Shown here one piece after another: positions 45,777 through 52,468 of a stretch of DNA of 52,468 nucleotides (positions are counted from its first letter, which is position 1; each line of letters opens with the position of its first letter). A program made the position numbers and the translations under genes. Source of the DNA: Bacilli bacterium (GTDB lineage Bacteria; Bacillota_I; Bacilli_A; RF39; UBA660); contig JAFUCZ010000035.1 of assembly GCA_017459425.1 (NCBI GenBank), positions 1 to 52,468 on the forward strand, written 5' to 3'. The notes under the pieces are model-generated. The model worked only from the letters and a program-made list of their open reading frames with translations, had not been told where the DNA came from and searched no databases.

Positions 45777-45800
45777 AAAAAATAGAATCTATTCTATTTT
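45777..45800 (-). terminator. Intrinsic terminator after the 51-aa gene
   Basis: AAATAGAAT / ATTCTATTT stem followed by T7 on the minus strand, with the 51-aa gene stop codon (45794-45796) in the stem. It would separate pcrA transcription from ligA. Confidence 0.75.
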
Positions 45801-45949
45801 TCTTTTTGTAATGCTTGATATACCACTCCAAATAAAAGAAGTGCTCCAAAAATAATTCCTACCCAAAAAAATACATTTCTATTTTGGCTAAAAATCCATT
45901 CTTTAATTGGTTTTATTTTTTCTTCTAATGTGTCAATTATTGATAACAT
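45794..45949 (-). CDS. 51-residue single-helix membrane protein
   Basis: 51 aa; too short for many gene finders. The start ATG at 45947-45949 lies 1 nt after the pcrA stop, with AAAGGAG from the last pcrA codons as ribosome site. Residues 1-24 form an amphipathic charged helix (TLEEKIKPIKEWIFS). Residues ~27-45 are hydrophobic (FFWVGIIFGALLLFGVVY), followed by QALQKEK. It looks like a genuine small protein coupled to pcrA. Function unknown. Confidence 0.7.
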   Translation of the reverse strand: MLSIIDTLEEKIKPIKEWIFSQNRNVFFWVGIIFGALLLFGVVYQALQKEK

Positions 45950-45950
45950 A

Positions 45951-48038
45951 TTACTCCTTTCTTATACTTTTATGTCCTTTGATTAATTTTTGTATTCCGG
46001 TTGGATGTGGGAATGCCACGGTAAGAATTTTATCCTCTACTGTAATAATAACTCCGCTTCCAAATTTTTCATGCACGATATGATCGCCTGGTTTATATTC
46101 TAAGGATTTGTCAACCATCTTACTAAAATCTGTTTTAGGAGTTATTTTTGATTTTATTTCATCTTGTTCTATTAAATCACTACTTATTTCATTTATAAAT
46201 CTACTAGGTTGATTCACATAATCCATTCCATATAATAATCTTTTTCTAGCATTTGTTAGATATAGAGTTTTTTTTGCTCTAGTTATTGCAACATAGCAAA
46301 GTCTTCTTTCTTCTTCTAATTGTTCACTTTCTAAAAAAGAATTTTTATGTGGAAATACACCTTCTTCTAAACCTATCATAAATACAGTATCAAACTCTAA
46401 TCCCTTTGCTGAATGAACAGTCATAAGTGTTATTACATCATTATTATCCTTATGTTCTTCTATATCTGATACTAAACTTATTTCATATAAAAATTCTTCT
46501 AATGATATTATACCATTTTTTTCTTCGAATGAACGTGTTATTGATTTAAATTCTTCCAAATTTTCTAATCTAATTTCTGACTCTATTGTTTTCTCACTTA
46601 GTAATTCCTGTTTTATACCTGTTTTTTCTAGAACGTAATCGATCAATTCAGTAAGTGAATGTTTTAAATCATACTCTATGAAGTCAAAAATCATGTTTTT
46701 AAATTCTAATTCTTTACCTTTTTCAATCGATTCAAAAAGTGATTTATTATTTGCTGTAGCATTATCTTGTATTTTTTCAATAGTTTTAGTTCCTATACCT
46801 CGTTTTGGTACATTTAATACTCTAAGTAAGCTTATATCATCTTTTGCATTATGTATTAGTTTTAAATATGCTATTAAATCTTTTATTTCTTTTCTATTGT
46901 AAAAATAAAAGCTTCCTACAACTCTATAAGGTATATTATCTTTTAATAAGTATTCTTCCATTAAACGTGATTGAGCGTTTGTTCTATAAAGAATTGCTAT
47001 TTCATCTTTAGGTATGCCTTGATTAATTAATTTCAATACTTCTTTTGTAACGTATTCCGCTTCATCTTTTTCATCAAAGCATCTATGATATTTCAATTTT
47101 GTACCATTTTCATTTTGAGTCCATAATTTTTTCTCTTTTCGTAATTTATTATTTTTTATAACATCATTAGCTGCATTTAAAATATTTTTTGTTGATCTAT
47201 AATTTTCTTCTAGCATTATTACTTTTGCGTTTTTATAGTCTCTTTCAAAATTAAGTATATTTTTATAATTCGCGCCTCTCCATGAATATATAGATTGATC
47301 TGAATCTCCTACAACACAAATGTTTTTATTTTTTGAACTTATTAATTTTGATAATTTATATTGTGCTTCATTTGTATCTTGGTATTCATCAATTAATACG
47401 TATTTATATCTATCTTGATACACTTCTAAAATATCTTTATGTTCTAAGAATAAATTTATCGGTAGTTTTAATAAGTCATCAAAATCAATTGAGTTACTTC
47501 GTATCAATTTGTTTTGATATTTTTGATATATTTTAACAACTATTTTTTCGAATTCAGTTTGAGCGAATTTTTCGTATGTATTTGGATCCATTAATTCGTT
47601 TTTCGCACCACTAATAATATTTTTTATAGTTTTAGGGTTAAATTGTTTAGGATCTAGATTTTCTTCTTTGAGTATTTTTTTTATAATTGTTAGTGAGTCA
47701 TCACTATCAATTATTGTGAAGTTTTTTTCATAGCCAAGTATATGTCCATATTCTTTTAATATTAGAAGTCCAAATGAATGGAATGTTGATATTTGGATTT
47801 TATATGCTTTAGATCCTAAAATTGAAATCATTCTATCTTTCATTTCACGAGCTGCTTTATTTGTAAATGTTATTGCTAGGATACTTCCAGGATTGATTCC
47901 TACTTCATCAATTAAATAGGCTACTCTATTTGTTAAAACTGTTGTTTTACCACTTCCAGCACCTGCAACTATTAATATTGGACCATTTACTGTCTTAATA
48001 GCTTGTACTTGTTGTTCATTTAATTTACTTAAGTCCAT
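45951..48038 (-). CDS. pcrA: UvrD/Rep-family DNA helicase PcrA
   Basis: 695 aa. Superfamily 1 motifs: Walker A AGAGSGKTTVL (about 25-35), ITFTNKAAREM, Walker B VLIDEYQDTN, DSDQSIYSWRGAN, LEENYRS, MTVHSAKGLEFDTVF, and EEERRLCYVAITRA. Slightly shorter than Bacillus PcrA. The C-terminus ends with YKPGDHIVHEKFGSGVI, the Tudor-like RNAP-interacting region. It unwinds DNA 3'-5' in repair and removes stalled RNAP. Confidence 0.96.
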   Translation of the reverse strand: MDLSKLNEQQVQAIKTVNGPILIVAGAGSGKTTVLTNRVAYLIDEVGINPGSILAITFTNKAAREMKDRMISILGSKAYKIQISTFHSFGLLILKEYGHILGYEKNFTIIDSDDSLTIIKKILKEENLDPKQFNPKTIKNIISGAKNELMDPNTYEKFAQTEFEKIVVKIYQKYQNKLIRSNSIDFDDLLKLPINLFLEHKDILEVYQDRYKYVLIDEYQDTNEAQYKLSKLISSKNKNICVVGDSDQSIYSWRGANYKNILNFERDYKNAKVIMLEENYRSTKNILNAANDVIKNNKLRKEKKLWTQNENGTKLKYHRCFDEKDEAEYVTKEVLKLINQGIPKDEIAILYRTNAQSRLMEEYLLKDNIPYRVVGSFYFYNRKEIKDLIAYLKLIHNAKDDISLLRVLNVPKRGIGTKTIEKIQDNATANNKSLFESIEKGKELEFKNMIFDFIEYDLKHSLTELIDYVLEKTGIKQELLSEKTIESEIRLENLEEFKSITRSFEEKNGIISLEEFLYEISLVSDIEEHKDNNDVITLMTVHSAKGLEFDTVFMIGLEEGVFPHKNSFLESEQLEEERRLCYVAITRAKKTLYLTNARKRLLYGMDYVNQPSRFINEISSDLIEQDEIKSKITPKTDFSKMVDKSLEYKPGDHIVHEKFGSGVIITVEDKILTVAFPHPTGIQKLIKGHKSIRKE

Positions 48039-48136
48039 ATTATCACCATATTAATAATACCATAAATTATGAATTATTTAAAAGTATTTTACTAATTTAT
48101 GTGTTATTTACTCAACACAAAATACTATTCCCCGAA

Positions 48137-48142
48137 TATAAT
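48137..48142 (+). promoter_or_regulatory. -10 element of the ABC-importer operon
   Basis: TATAAT 23 nt before the ATG; the -35 (around CAACAC, 48113-48118) is weak. The 127-nt gap to pcrA shows no riboswitch motif that I recognise. Confidence 0.45.
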
Positions 48143-48165
48143 ACTATGGATGAAAGGAGAGAGTA

Positions 48166-49158
48166 ATGAAAAAAATTGTATATTTAATTATTGCTATATT
48201 TATAATTGTTATCTTAGGCATTCTTTGTCTATTTGATAAGAAAGATAATAAATATAAAAAGGTAAAAGTAGCAGAAGTTGCTCATAGTATTTTTTATGCT
48301 CCACAATATGTTGCAAAGCAATTAGGATATTTTAAGGATGAAGGATTAGATGTAGATATTATTTTAACACCAGGTGCTGATAAGGTAAGTGCTGCAGTGT
48401 TATCAGGTGATGTAAATATAGGTTTTTGTGGAAGTGAAGCAACAATATATATTTATAATCAAGGTGAAAAAGATTATTTAGTTAATTTTTCTGGTCTTAC
48501 GAAAAGAGATGGTAGTTTTCTTGTATCAAGAGAAAAATATGATAATTTTAAATTAGATAATTTAAAAGGAAAATACATAATTGGGGGTCGACTTGGTGGT
48601 ATGCCTGAAATGACTTTAGAATGGGCATTAACACAAAATGGAATTAATCCAAAAAAGGATGTAAATATTGACACTAGTATTGCTTTTGCATCTATGGCAG
48701 GAGCATTTATAGGCGGAACTGGTGATTTTGTATCTTTGTTTGAACCACAAGCATTACAAGTAGAAAAAGAAGGTTATGGATATGTAGTTGCTTCTATTGG
48801 AGAACTTGGAGGAGTAGTTCCATACACTGCTTATAATGCTAAAAAAAGTTATATTGAAAAAAATCCAAAAGTAATCGAAAGTTTTACTAAAGCTATACAA
48901 AAAGGAATCGATTATGTAGATTCACATACAGATGAAGAAGTAGCTAAGACTATATTAAATGAGTTCCCTGACACTTCTTTAACTGATTTAACTAAAATTA
49001 TAAAACGATATAGAGAGAATGATTCATGGTTTAAAACTACATACATTAGTGAAGAAAATTTTAATCACATACAAGAAATAATGGAAAATGCAGGCGAACT
49101 TGAAAAACGTGCTCCATATGACAAATTAGTAAATAATAGTTTTTCAAATGAAAAATAA
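48166..49158 (+). CDS. ABC importer substrate-binding protein (NMT1/SsuA-like)
   Basis: 330 aa. N-terminal hydrophobic segment (~4-23) without a clear lipobox (GILCLF), so a signal anchor or atypical lipoprotein. The mature part has the NMT1/THI5-like pattern: AEVAHSIFYAPQYVAKQLGYF, GLDVDI, LSGDVNIGFCGSEATIYIYNQG, IIGGRLGGMPEMTLEW, and AKKSYIEKNPKVIESFTKAI. Family substrates include thiamine pyrimidine, sulfonates and nitrate; the sequence does not decide. First gene of a three-gene importer operon, overlapping the ATPase gene by 11 nt. Confidence 0.85.
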   Translation: MKKIVYLIIAIFIIVILGILCLFDKKDNKYKKVKVAEVAHSIFYAPQYVAKQLGYFKDEGLDVDIILTPGADKVSAAVLSGDVNIGFCGSEATIYIYNQGEKDYLVNFSGLTKRDGSFLVSREKYDNFKLDNLKGKYIIGGRLGGMPEMTLEWALTQNGINPKKDVNIDTSIAFASMAGAFIGGTGDFVSLFEPQALQVEKEGYGYVVASIGELGGVVPYTAYNAKKSYIEKNPKVIESFTKAIQKGIDYVDSHTDEEVAKTILNEFPDTSLTDLTKIIKRYRENDSWFKTTYISEENFNHIQEIMENAGELEKRAPYDKLVNNSFSNEK

Positions 49159-49900
49159 TGAAATTTTAAGTATAAAGAATTTAAGAAAAATCTATCACAC
49201 CGAAACATCTGAAACTGTTGCTGTAGATGATTTTTCTTTCTCTTTGTCAAATGGAGAATTTATTGCAATAGTAGGACCTAGTGGGTGTGGAAAATCAACT
49301 ATTTTATCAATTTTAGCTAACCTTGAAAACAAATCAAGTGGTTCTATTAAAATTAAAGAAAATTATAAATTGGGCTATATGTTACAAAGTGATTCGTTAT
49401 TTGAATGGAGAAATATACTTGATAATTGTCTTCTTGGCTTAGAAATTAATAAAAATTTATCTAAAGAAAACATTAATTATGTATTAGGTTTACTAAAAAC
49501 TTATGGCTTAAAAGATTTTATAAACAGTCATCCTTCAAATTTATCTGGAGGAATGCGTCAAAGAGTTTCACTCATTAGAACTCTTGCTACTAAACCAGAT
49601 ATACTCCTTTTAGATGAACCTTTTTCAGCTTTAGATTATCAAACTAGACTAGCTGTATCTGATGATGTATATAGAATTATAAAAAAAGAAAAGAAAAGTG
49701 TTATTATGGTTACACACGATTTAGCTGAGGCTATTAGTATGGCCGATAAGGTTATTGTTTTATCAAAAAGACCTTGTAGTATTAAAAAAATTATACCTAT
49801 TAAAATAGAAAATAAATCAACTCCGATAGAAAATAGAAAATCAAAAGAATTTTCTAAATACTACGAAGAAATATGGAAGGAGATTGATTTAAATGTGTAG
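49148..49900 (+). CDS. ABC importer ATPase (SsuB/TauB-like)
   Basis: 250 aa. Walker A GPSGCGKST (about residues 42-50), Q-loop MLQSDSLFEWR, signature LSGGMRQRVSL, Walker B LLLDEPFSALD, and H-loop VTHDLAEA. The Q-loop and spacing are typical of the nitrate/sulfonate/taurine ATPases. No clear ribosome site precedes its ATG; translation is probably coupled to the binding-protein gene through the 11-nt overlap. Confidence 0.92.
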   Translation: MKNNEILSIKNLRKIYHTETSETVAVDDFSFSLSNGEFIAIVGPSGCGKSTILSILANLENKSSGSIKIKENYKLGYMLQSDSLFEWRNILDNCLLGLEINKNLSKENINYVLGLLKTYGLKDFINSHPSNLSGGMRQRVSLIRTLATKPDILLLDEPFSALDYQTRLAVSDDVYRIIKKEKKSVIMVTHDLAEAISMADKVIVLSKRPCSIKKIIPIKIENKSTPIENRKSKEFSKYYEEIWKEIDLNV

Positions 49901-50564
49901 TAATGAACATATAAGTTATTTAAAAAAAATCAGATTTAATAAAATATTAATTAAGTTAATTCAAATATCAATTTTTATTATATTTTTAATAGTATGGCAG
50001 CTGCTTGCTGATTTTAAAGTAATTAATACATTTGTATCTTCGAGTCCAAAAGAAGTATTTAAGACTATTATTGAACTTCATAAAACAAATAATTTATATA
50101 ATCATATTTTTATTACGTTATATGAAACAGTATTAAGTTTCTTAATTGGAACATTAATTGGTATATTTTTAGCAACTATTTTATGGTGGAATAAGTTTAT
50201 TGCTAAAGTTGTAGATCCATATTTAACAATACTAAATAGCCTTCCAAAAGTAGCTCTTGGACCAATAATAATAATTTGGGTAGGTGCGAAAATGAATTCT
50301 ATTATTTTAATGGCTTTATTTATTTCTACAATTATAACTATTATGAATGTTTATCAAGGCTTTATAGAAACAGATATTAATAAAATAAAGTTAATGAAAT
50401 CTTTTAATGCTAAACCATATCAAATGTTTTTTAAATTGGTTTTACCTAGTAGCTTCCCAAATATTATAAGTGCACTTAAAATAAATTTAAGTATGTCATT
50501 AGTTGGACTATTACCCCCGGTGGGAGAAAAAATATTTTTTAATAAATGTTATAGTAGATATTGA
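49893..50564 (+). pseudogene. ABC importer permease, 3' end cut by an integrated element
   Basis: Reading frame of 223 codons. Native sequence runs to about codon 205 (49893-50507): helices at ~19-40, 73-95, 102-125, 128-150, and the EAA loop FNAKPYQMFFKLVLPSSFPNI, then LSMSLVG. In related permeases this continues VIVGEF and two more helices. Here the frame runs into unrelated sequence and ends antisense to the recombinase gene. The C-terminal ~40-50 residues are missing, so importer function is doubtful unless the fusion works or the element excises. AAGGAG precedes its ATG, which overlaps the ATPase gene by 8 nt. Confidence 0.75.
50490..50540. other. Putative attL of the integrated element
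   Basis: The permease sequence departs from its family after codon GGA at 50505-50507. The next 31 nt, up to the recombinase stop at 50539-50541, contain the near-palindrome CCCCCGGTGGG, unusual in this AT-rich context. The crossover dinucleotide cannot be fixed without the empty site. Confidence 0.45.
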
Positions 50565-51885
50565 TTTCATTATCATTTACTATAACTTTGTCTATTAAGT
50601 GCTCAATGATTCTTCTTTGTTCATCAAAGTCCATATCAAACCAAGTTGCTTTTAAGTTCTTAATCATATTTAAAGATACTTTGTTATCTTTTTCTTTTTG
50701 TTCTGATTCAATCAATTTTTCTTCTATAGTTTCTTTTTCTTTTTCTAATTCATTTATTTTTTTATTAGTTTCTTCCACAGCTATACCACTTGCTATATTA
50801 TTTAATAGATTATTTATTTGTTTTGTTATTTCTTCAAGTCTTGTTCTATATTCATTTTTTACATTGACAGTTGCTATATTAAATGTCTTCTTAAATAAAT
50901 CTAAATCTAGACTCATTTTAAATAATTCTTCTAATACTGCATCCTCAACTTCAAATGTATCCCACCTTTTATTATTACAATTAGGATCTTTAATATATCT
51001 TGGTTTACTTTTTTGTTGTGAATAACAATACATTATTAATCTTTTTCCCCATTTTTGATATCTATATTTGGCTCCACAATGTCCACAAAATACTTTTCCA
51101 GATAGTAAATAATGTCTTTCATACTTTTCACGACTTCTAACTTTATTTACTCTTAATATTTCTTCATAAAGTTCATCAGATACTACTGCTTCATGTTGTC
51201 CATCATAAACTTCATCCTTATATGGAACTTTACCAGTATTAGTTATGGATAGTATTCTAGTTTCAACCATTGATTCATCCATTCCAACAATTTTACCAAT
51301 AACATTAAAACTTTTACCACTAATATAAAGTGAAATCATTTTATGAAGTAATTCTACTTGTTCTGGAATTGGTATTAATGTTCCTGTATTTCTATCATAA
51401 CGATAAGGAAATGGTATTTTACCTCCGCCTCTCCAAAGACCTGCTTCAGCTCGTTTTTTAAGTCCTATACGAGTTCTTTCTAATATTGTTTCTCTTTCAA
51501 GTTGAGCAAATACTGATAGTACACCAATCATAGCTTTACCAAATGGTGTTGATGTATCAAAGTTCTCTCTCATTGAAATAAAACTAACATTATATTTATT
51601 AAATACTTCTTCAATTAAATATAATGTATCTCTCTGGCTTCTTGATATTCTATCTAACTTAAATACAAATACAGCATCAATTTTATGATTTTTACAATCT
51701 TCAATTAATTTCTGAATTGCTGGTCTATTTAAATCTTTACCAGAATATCCACCATCAATATAGTATTCAAACTCTGTATAGTCTTTACTTTTTGCATAAC
51801 TTAACAAAAATTCTTTTTGGGCATCTATTGAATATCCTTCAAGTTGGCTGTCGGTAGAAACTCTTGCATATAATCCCGCTTTTAT
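50539..51885 (-). CDS. Large serine recombinase (site-specific integrase)
   Basis: 448 codons if read from an ATA at 51883-51885. Resolvase domain: LYARVSTDSQLEGYSI with catalytic S10, then YIDGGYSGKDLNRPAI, VFVFKLDRISRSQRD and FAQLERETILERT. The recombinase domain (~150-260), zinc ribbon (CGHCGAKYRY ... YCYS) and a coiled coil (~350-410) follow. There is no ATG, GTG or TTG between the in-frame stop TAA (51898-51900) and S10; the first canonical start is TTG at 51805-51807, which would drop the catalytic Ser. GGAGGAG sits 5 nt before ATA. Either ATA is used as start or the gene is weakened by an ATG-to-ATA change. Confidence 0.88.
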   Translation of the reverse strand: MKAGLYARVSTDSQLEGYSIDAQKEFLLSYAKSKDYTEFEYYIDGGYSGKDLNRPAIQKLIEDCKNHKIDAVFVFKLDRISRSQRDTLYLIEEVFNKYNVSFISMRENFDTSTPFGKAMIGVLSVFAQLERETILERTRIGLKKRAEAGLWRGGGKIPFPYRYDRNTGTLIPIPEQVELLHKMISLYISGKSFNVIGKIVGMDESMVETRILSITNTGKVPYKDEVYDGQHEAVVSDELYEEILRVNKVRSREKYERHYLLSGKVFCGHCGAKYRYQKWGKRLIMYCYSQQKSKPRYIKDPNCNNKRWDTFEVEDAVLEELFKMSLDLDLFKKTFNIATVNVKNEYRTRLEEITKQINNLLNNIASGIAVEETNKKINELEKEKETIEEKLIESEQKEKDNKVSLNMIKNLKATWFDMDFDEQRRIIEHLIDKVIVNDNEINIYYNIY

Positions 51886-51928
51886 ATTAACTCCTCCTTA
51901 TAAAGCAAGATTATAAGATTCCAATTAC

Positions 51929-51937
51929 ATTTTACCA
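51929..51937 (-). promoter_or_regulatory. Extended -10 element upstream of the recombinase (TGGTAAAAT)
   Basis: Same TGGTAAAAT as at ffh and pflB, ~45 nt upstream of the recombinase ribosome site. Confidence 0.45.
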
Positions 51938-51966
51938 TATAATTAGAATTTATTACATGATGATTT

Positions 51967-52077
51967 TTATACATGTGCATACTTCTTAACAATTTCATAT
52001 ATAACCACATCAGTAATCTTTATATCACTCGGATTAATTTTATTTCCATTCTTATCATAGTTATTCACAATTATCAT
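51967..52077 (-). CDS. 36-residue element-encoded protein
   Basis: 36 aa: begins MIIVNNYDKNGNKINPSDI and ends VKKYAHV. AGAGGTG precedes the ATG. Similar very short proteins occur next to integrase genes in some Firmicute elements, from memory; no function can be given. It lies between the partial gene at the right edge and the recombinase, on the same strand. Confidence 0.5.
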   Translation of the reverse strand: MIIVNNYDKNGNKINPSDIKITDVVIYEIVKKYAHV

Positions 52078-52116
52078 AGGACACCTCTAATAATTTTTAT
52101 GAATTATAAAAAGTTA

Positions 52117-52467
52117 TTATTCATACTCCTTTAGCATTTCTACCATCTCCAAATATTCAGGATCATCTTCACTTAAAGGATCTGCTTCACATCTTTTACC
52201 ATTCCAAACCATAACTCCATCTTCATCATATCTTATATATGGACCTTTTCGTCCATCTATAATATCATCTGGATTATTTGATACATCCGTTACTTTTACA
52301 TAAGTTACAATTTTATTGTCTTTATCAGTATATGAATTTAAATATCCTTTTACAAATAATTTATTATTTTTATAAAAAAGATCCTTATAAATATTATAAA
52401 GATCTTCATATATATGAAAACTAATAAAACAATTAGATTTAATTTTAGCAAAAGTATTGCAAGTAAG
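52117..52467 (-). CDS. Partial element gene, possible OB-fold/SSB-like
   Basis: 116 codons in frame, 5' end beyond the right edge. The segment NNKLFVKGYLNSYTDKDNKI followed by VTYVKVTDV resembles the strand pattern of single-stranded-DNA-binding OB folds (GxLxxrxyxdkdGxk..yv.eV). The acidic C-terminus (EADPLSEDDPEYLEMVEM, then KEYE) would also fit an SSB tail, though not with the usual DDDIPF end. Two stop codons (TAA TAA) close it. Identification is tentative. Confidence 0.35.
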   Translation of the reverse strand, partial: LTCNTFAKIKSNCFISFHIYEDLYNIYKDLFYKNNKLFVKGYLNSYTDKDNKIVTYVKVTDVSNNPDDIIDGRKGPYIRYDEDGVMVWNGKRCEADPLSEDDPEYLEMVEMLKEYE

Positions 52468-52468
52468 T

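Larger units (their letters stand above)
50508..52468. mobile_element. Left end of an integrative element with serine recombinase
   Basis: Element interrupting the ABC permease gene, continuing beyond the right edge. The visible part contains a large serine recombinase at its border, a 36-codon gene and a partial gene. All read on the minus strand. Base composition is like the host. Type (conjugative, transposon or phage) cannot be decided from this part. Confidence 0.7.

Noticed and set aside
48039-48165. TPP or other riboswitch before the ABC importer operon
   Set aside because: No CTGAGA or other recognisable aptamer core in this 127-nt gap, so the NMT1-like binding protein cannot be assigned to thiamine precursors by regulation.
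50561-51025. Plus-strand frame opposite the recombinase
   Set aside because: It is an antisense shadow of the recombinase coiled coil and zinc ribbon and has no ribosome site or protein-like composition.

Overview
Organism. The window is strongly AT-rich and reads like a chromosome segment of a low-GC Firmicute with a compact genome, plausibly one of the uncultured gut Bacilli near the Mollicutes (RF39-like); the placement is inference. TGA is used as a stop (for example at 22640-22642) and Trp is TGG, so the standard bacterial code applies rather than the Mycoplasma code. Peptidoglycan enzymes (a DacA-type carboxypeptidase, two VanY-type peptidases, a SpoIID/LytB protein) show a walled cell. 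Two T-box leaders, GGTGAT/GGAGG ribosome sites and an nusA-infB cluster fit Firmicutes. A CotD-like protein and a SpoIID protein hint at present or past sporulation.

Layout. 1-1400: degenerate ~35-nt repeats, then a membrane protein with 14 NPFG repeats. 1470-4862 (minus): MBL hydrolase, a small protein, rnhB, a COG2509 flavoprotein, an unknown. 4903-7916: leuS operon under a leucine T-box. 7894-16423 (minus): a GH31-family protein and a pyruvate-kinase homologue, both with altered catalytic residues, then SpoIID, DacA and RNase R. 16525-18162 (plus): two VanY-like peptidases. 18167-19163: CotD-like and zinc-ribbon membrane proteins. 19221-23858 (minus): signal-recognition cluster ftsY / small membrane protein / ylxM / HerA-like ATPase / ffh. 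23971-24702 (plus): kinase-fold protein. 24711-30773 (minus): nrnA, ackA, phosphatase, a possible HipA remnant, lysS, RDD protein, dusB. 30827-33386: HTH protein, then deoC-tyrS under a tyrosine T-box. 33387-38475 (minus): rimP(short)-nusA-rnpM-comEB-infB-rbfA-unknown. 38632-40186 (plus): CPBP protease and metallophosphoesterase. 40216-48038 (minus): pflA, pflB, DUF4358 lipoprotein, ligA, a 51-aa membrane protein, pcrA. 48166-50507 (plus): an ABC importer operon whose permease is cut by an integrated element (50508 to the right edge) carrying a large serine recombinase and two small genes.

How it fits together. pflB/pflA and ackA indicate mixed-acid fermentation with ATP from acetyl phosphate. 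Translation genes dominate: leuS, lysS, tyrS, infB, rbfA, nusA, rimP, rnpM, dusB. Two of the three synthetase operons have tRNA-sensing leaders. Packing is tight: many genes overlap by 1-20 nt, terminator hairpins commonly contain the stop codon, and many promoters are extended -10 elements (TGn followed by a TAwAAT-like hexamer) with no clear -35.

Most interesting points: the adjacent pyruvate-kinase and GH31 homologues with substituted catalytic residues; a serine recombinase whose catalytic domain has no canonical start codon (ATA sits at the expected place); a RimP reduced to its N-terminal domain; a HerA ATPase inside the SRP cluster; a tyrosine T-box that puts deoC under tRNA-Tyr control; a CotD-like gene behind a sporulation-sigma-like -10; and the 14x NPFG repeat protein. 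No tRNA, rRNA or CRISPR array was seen.
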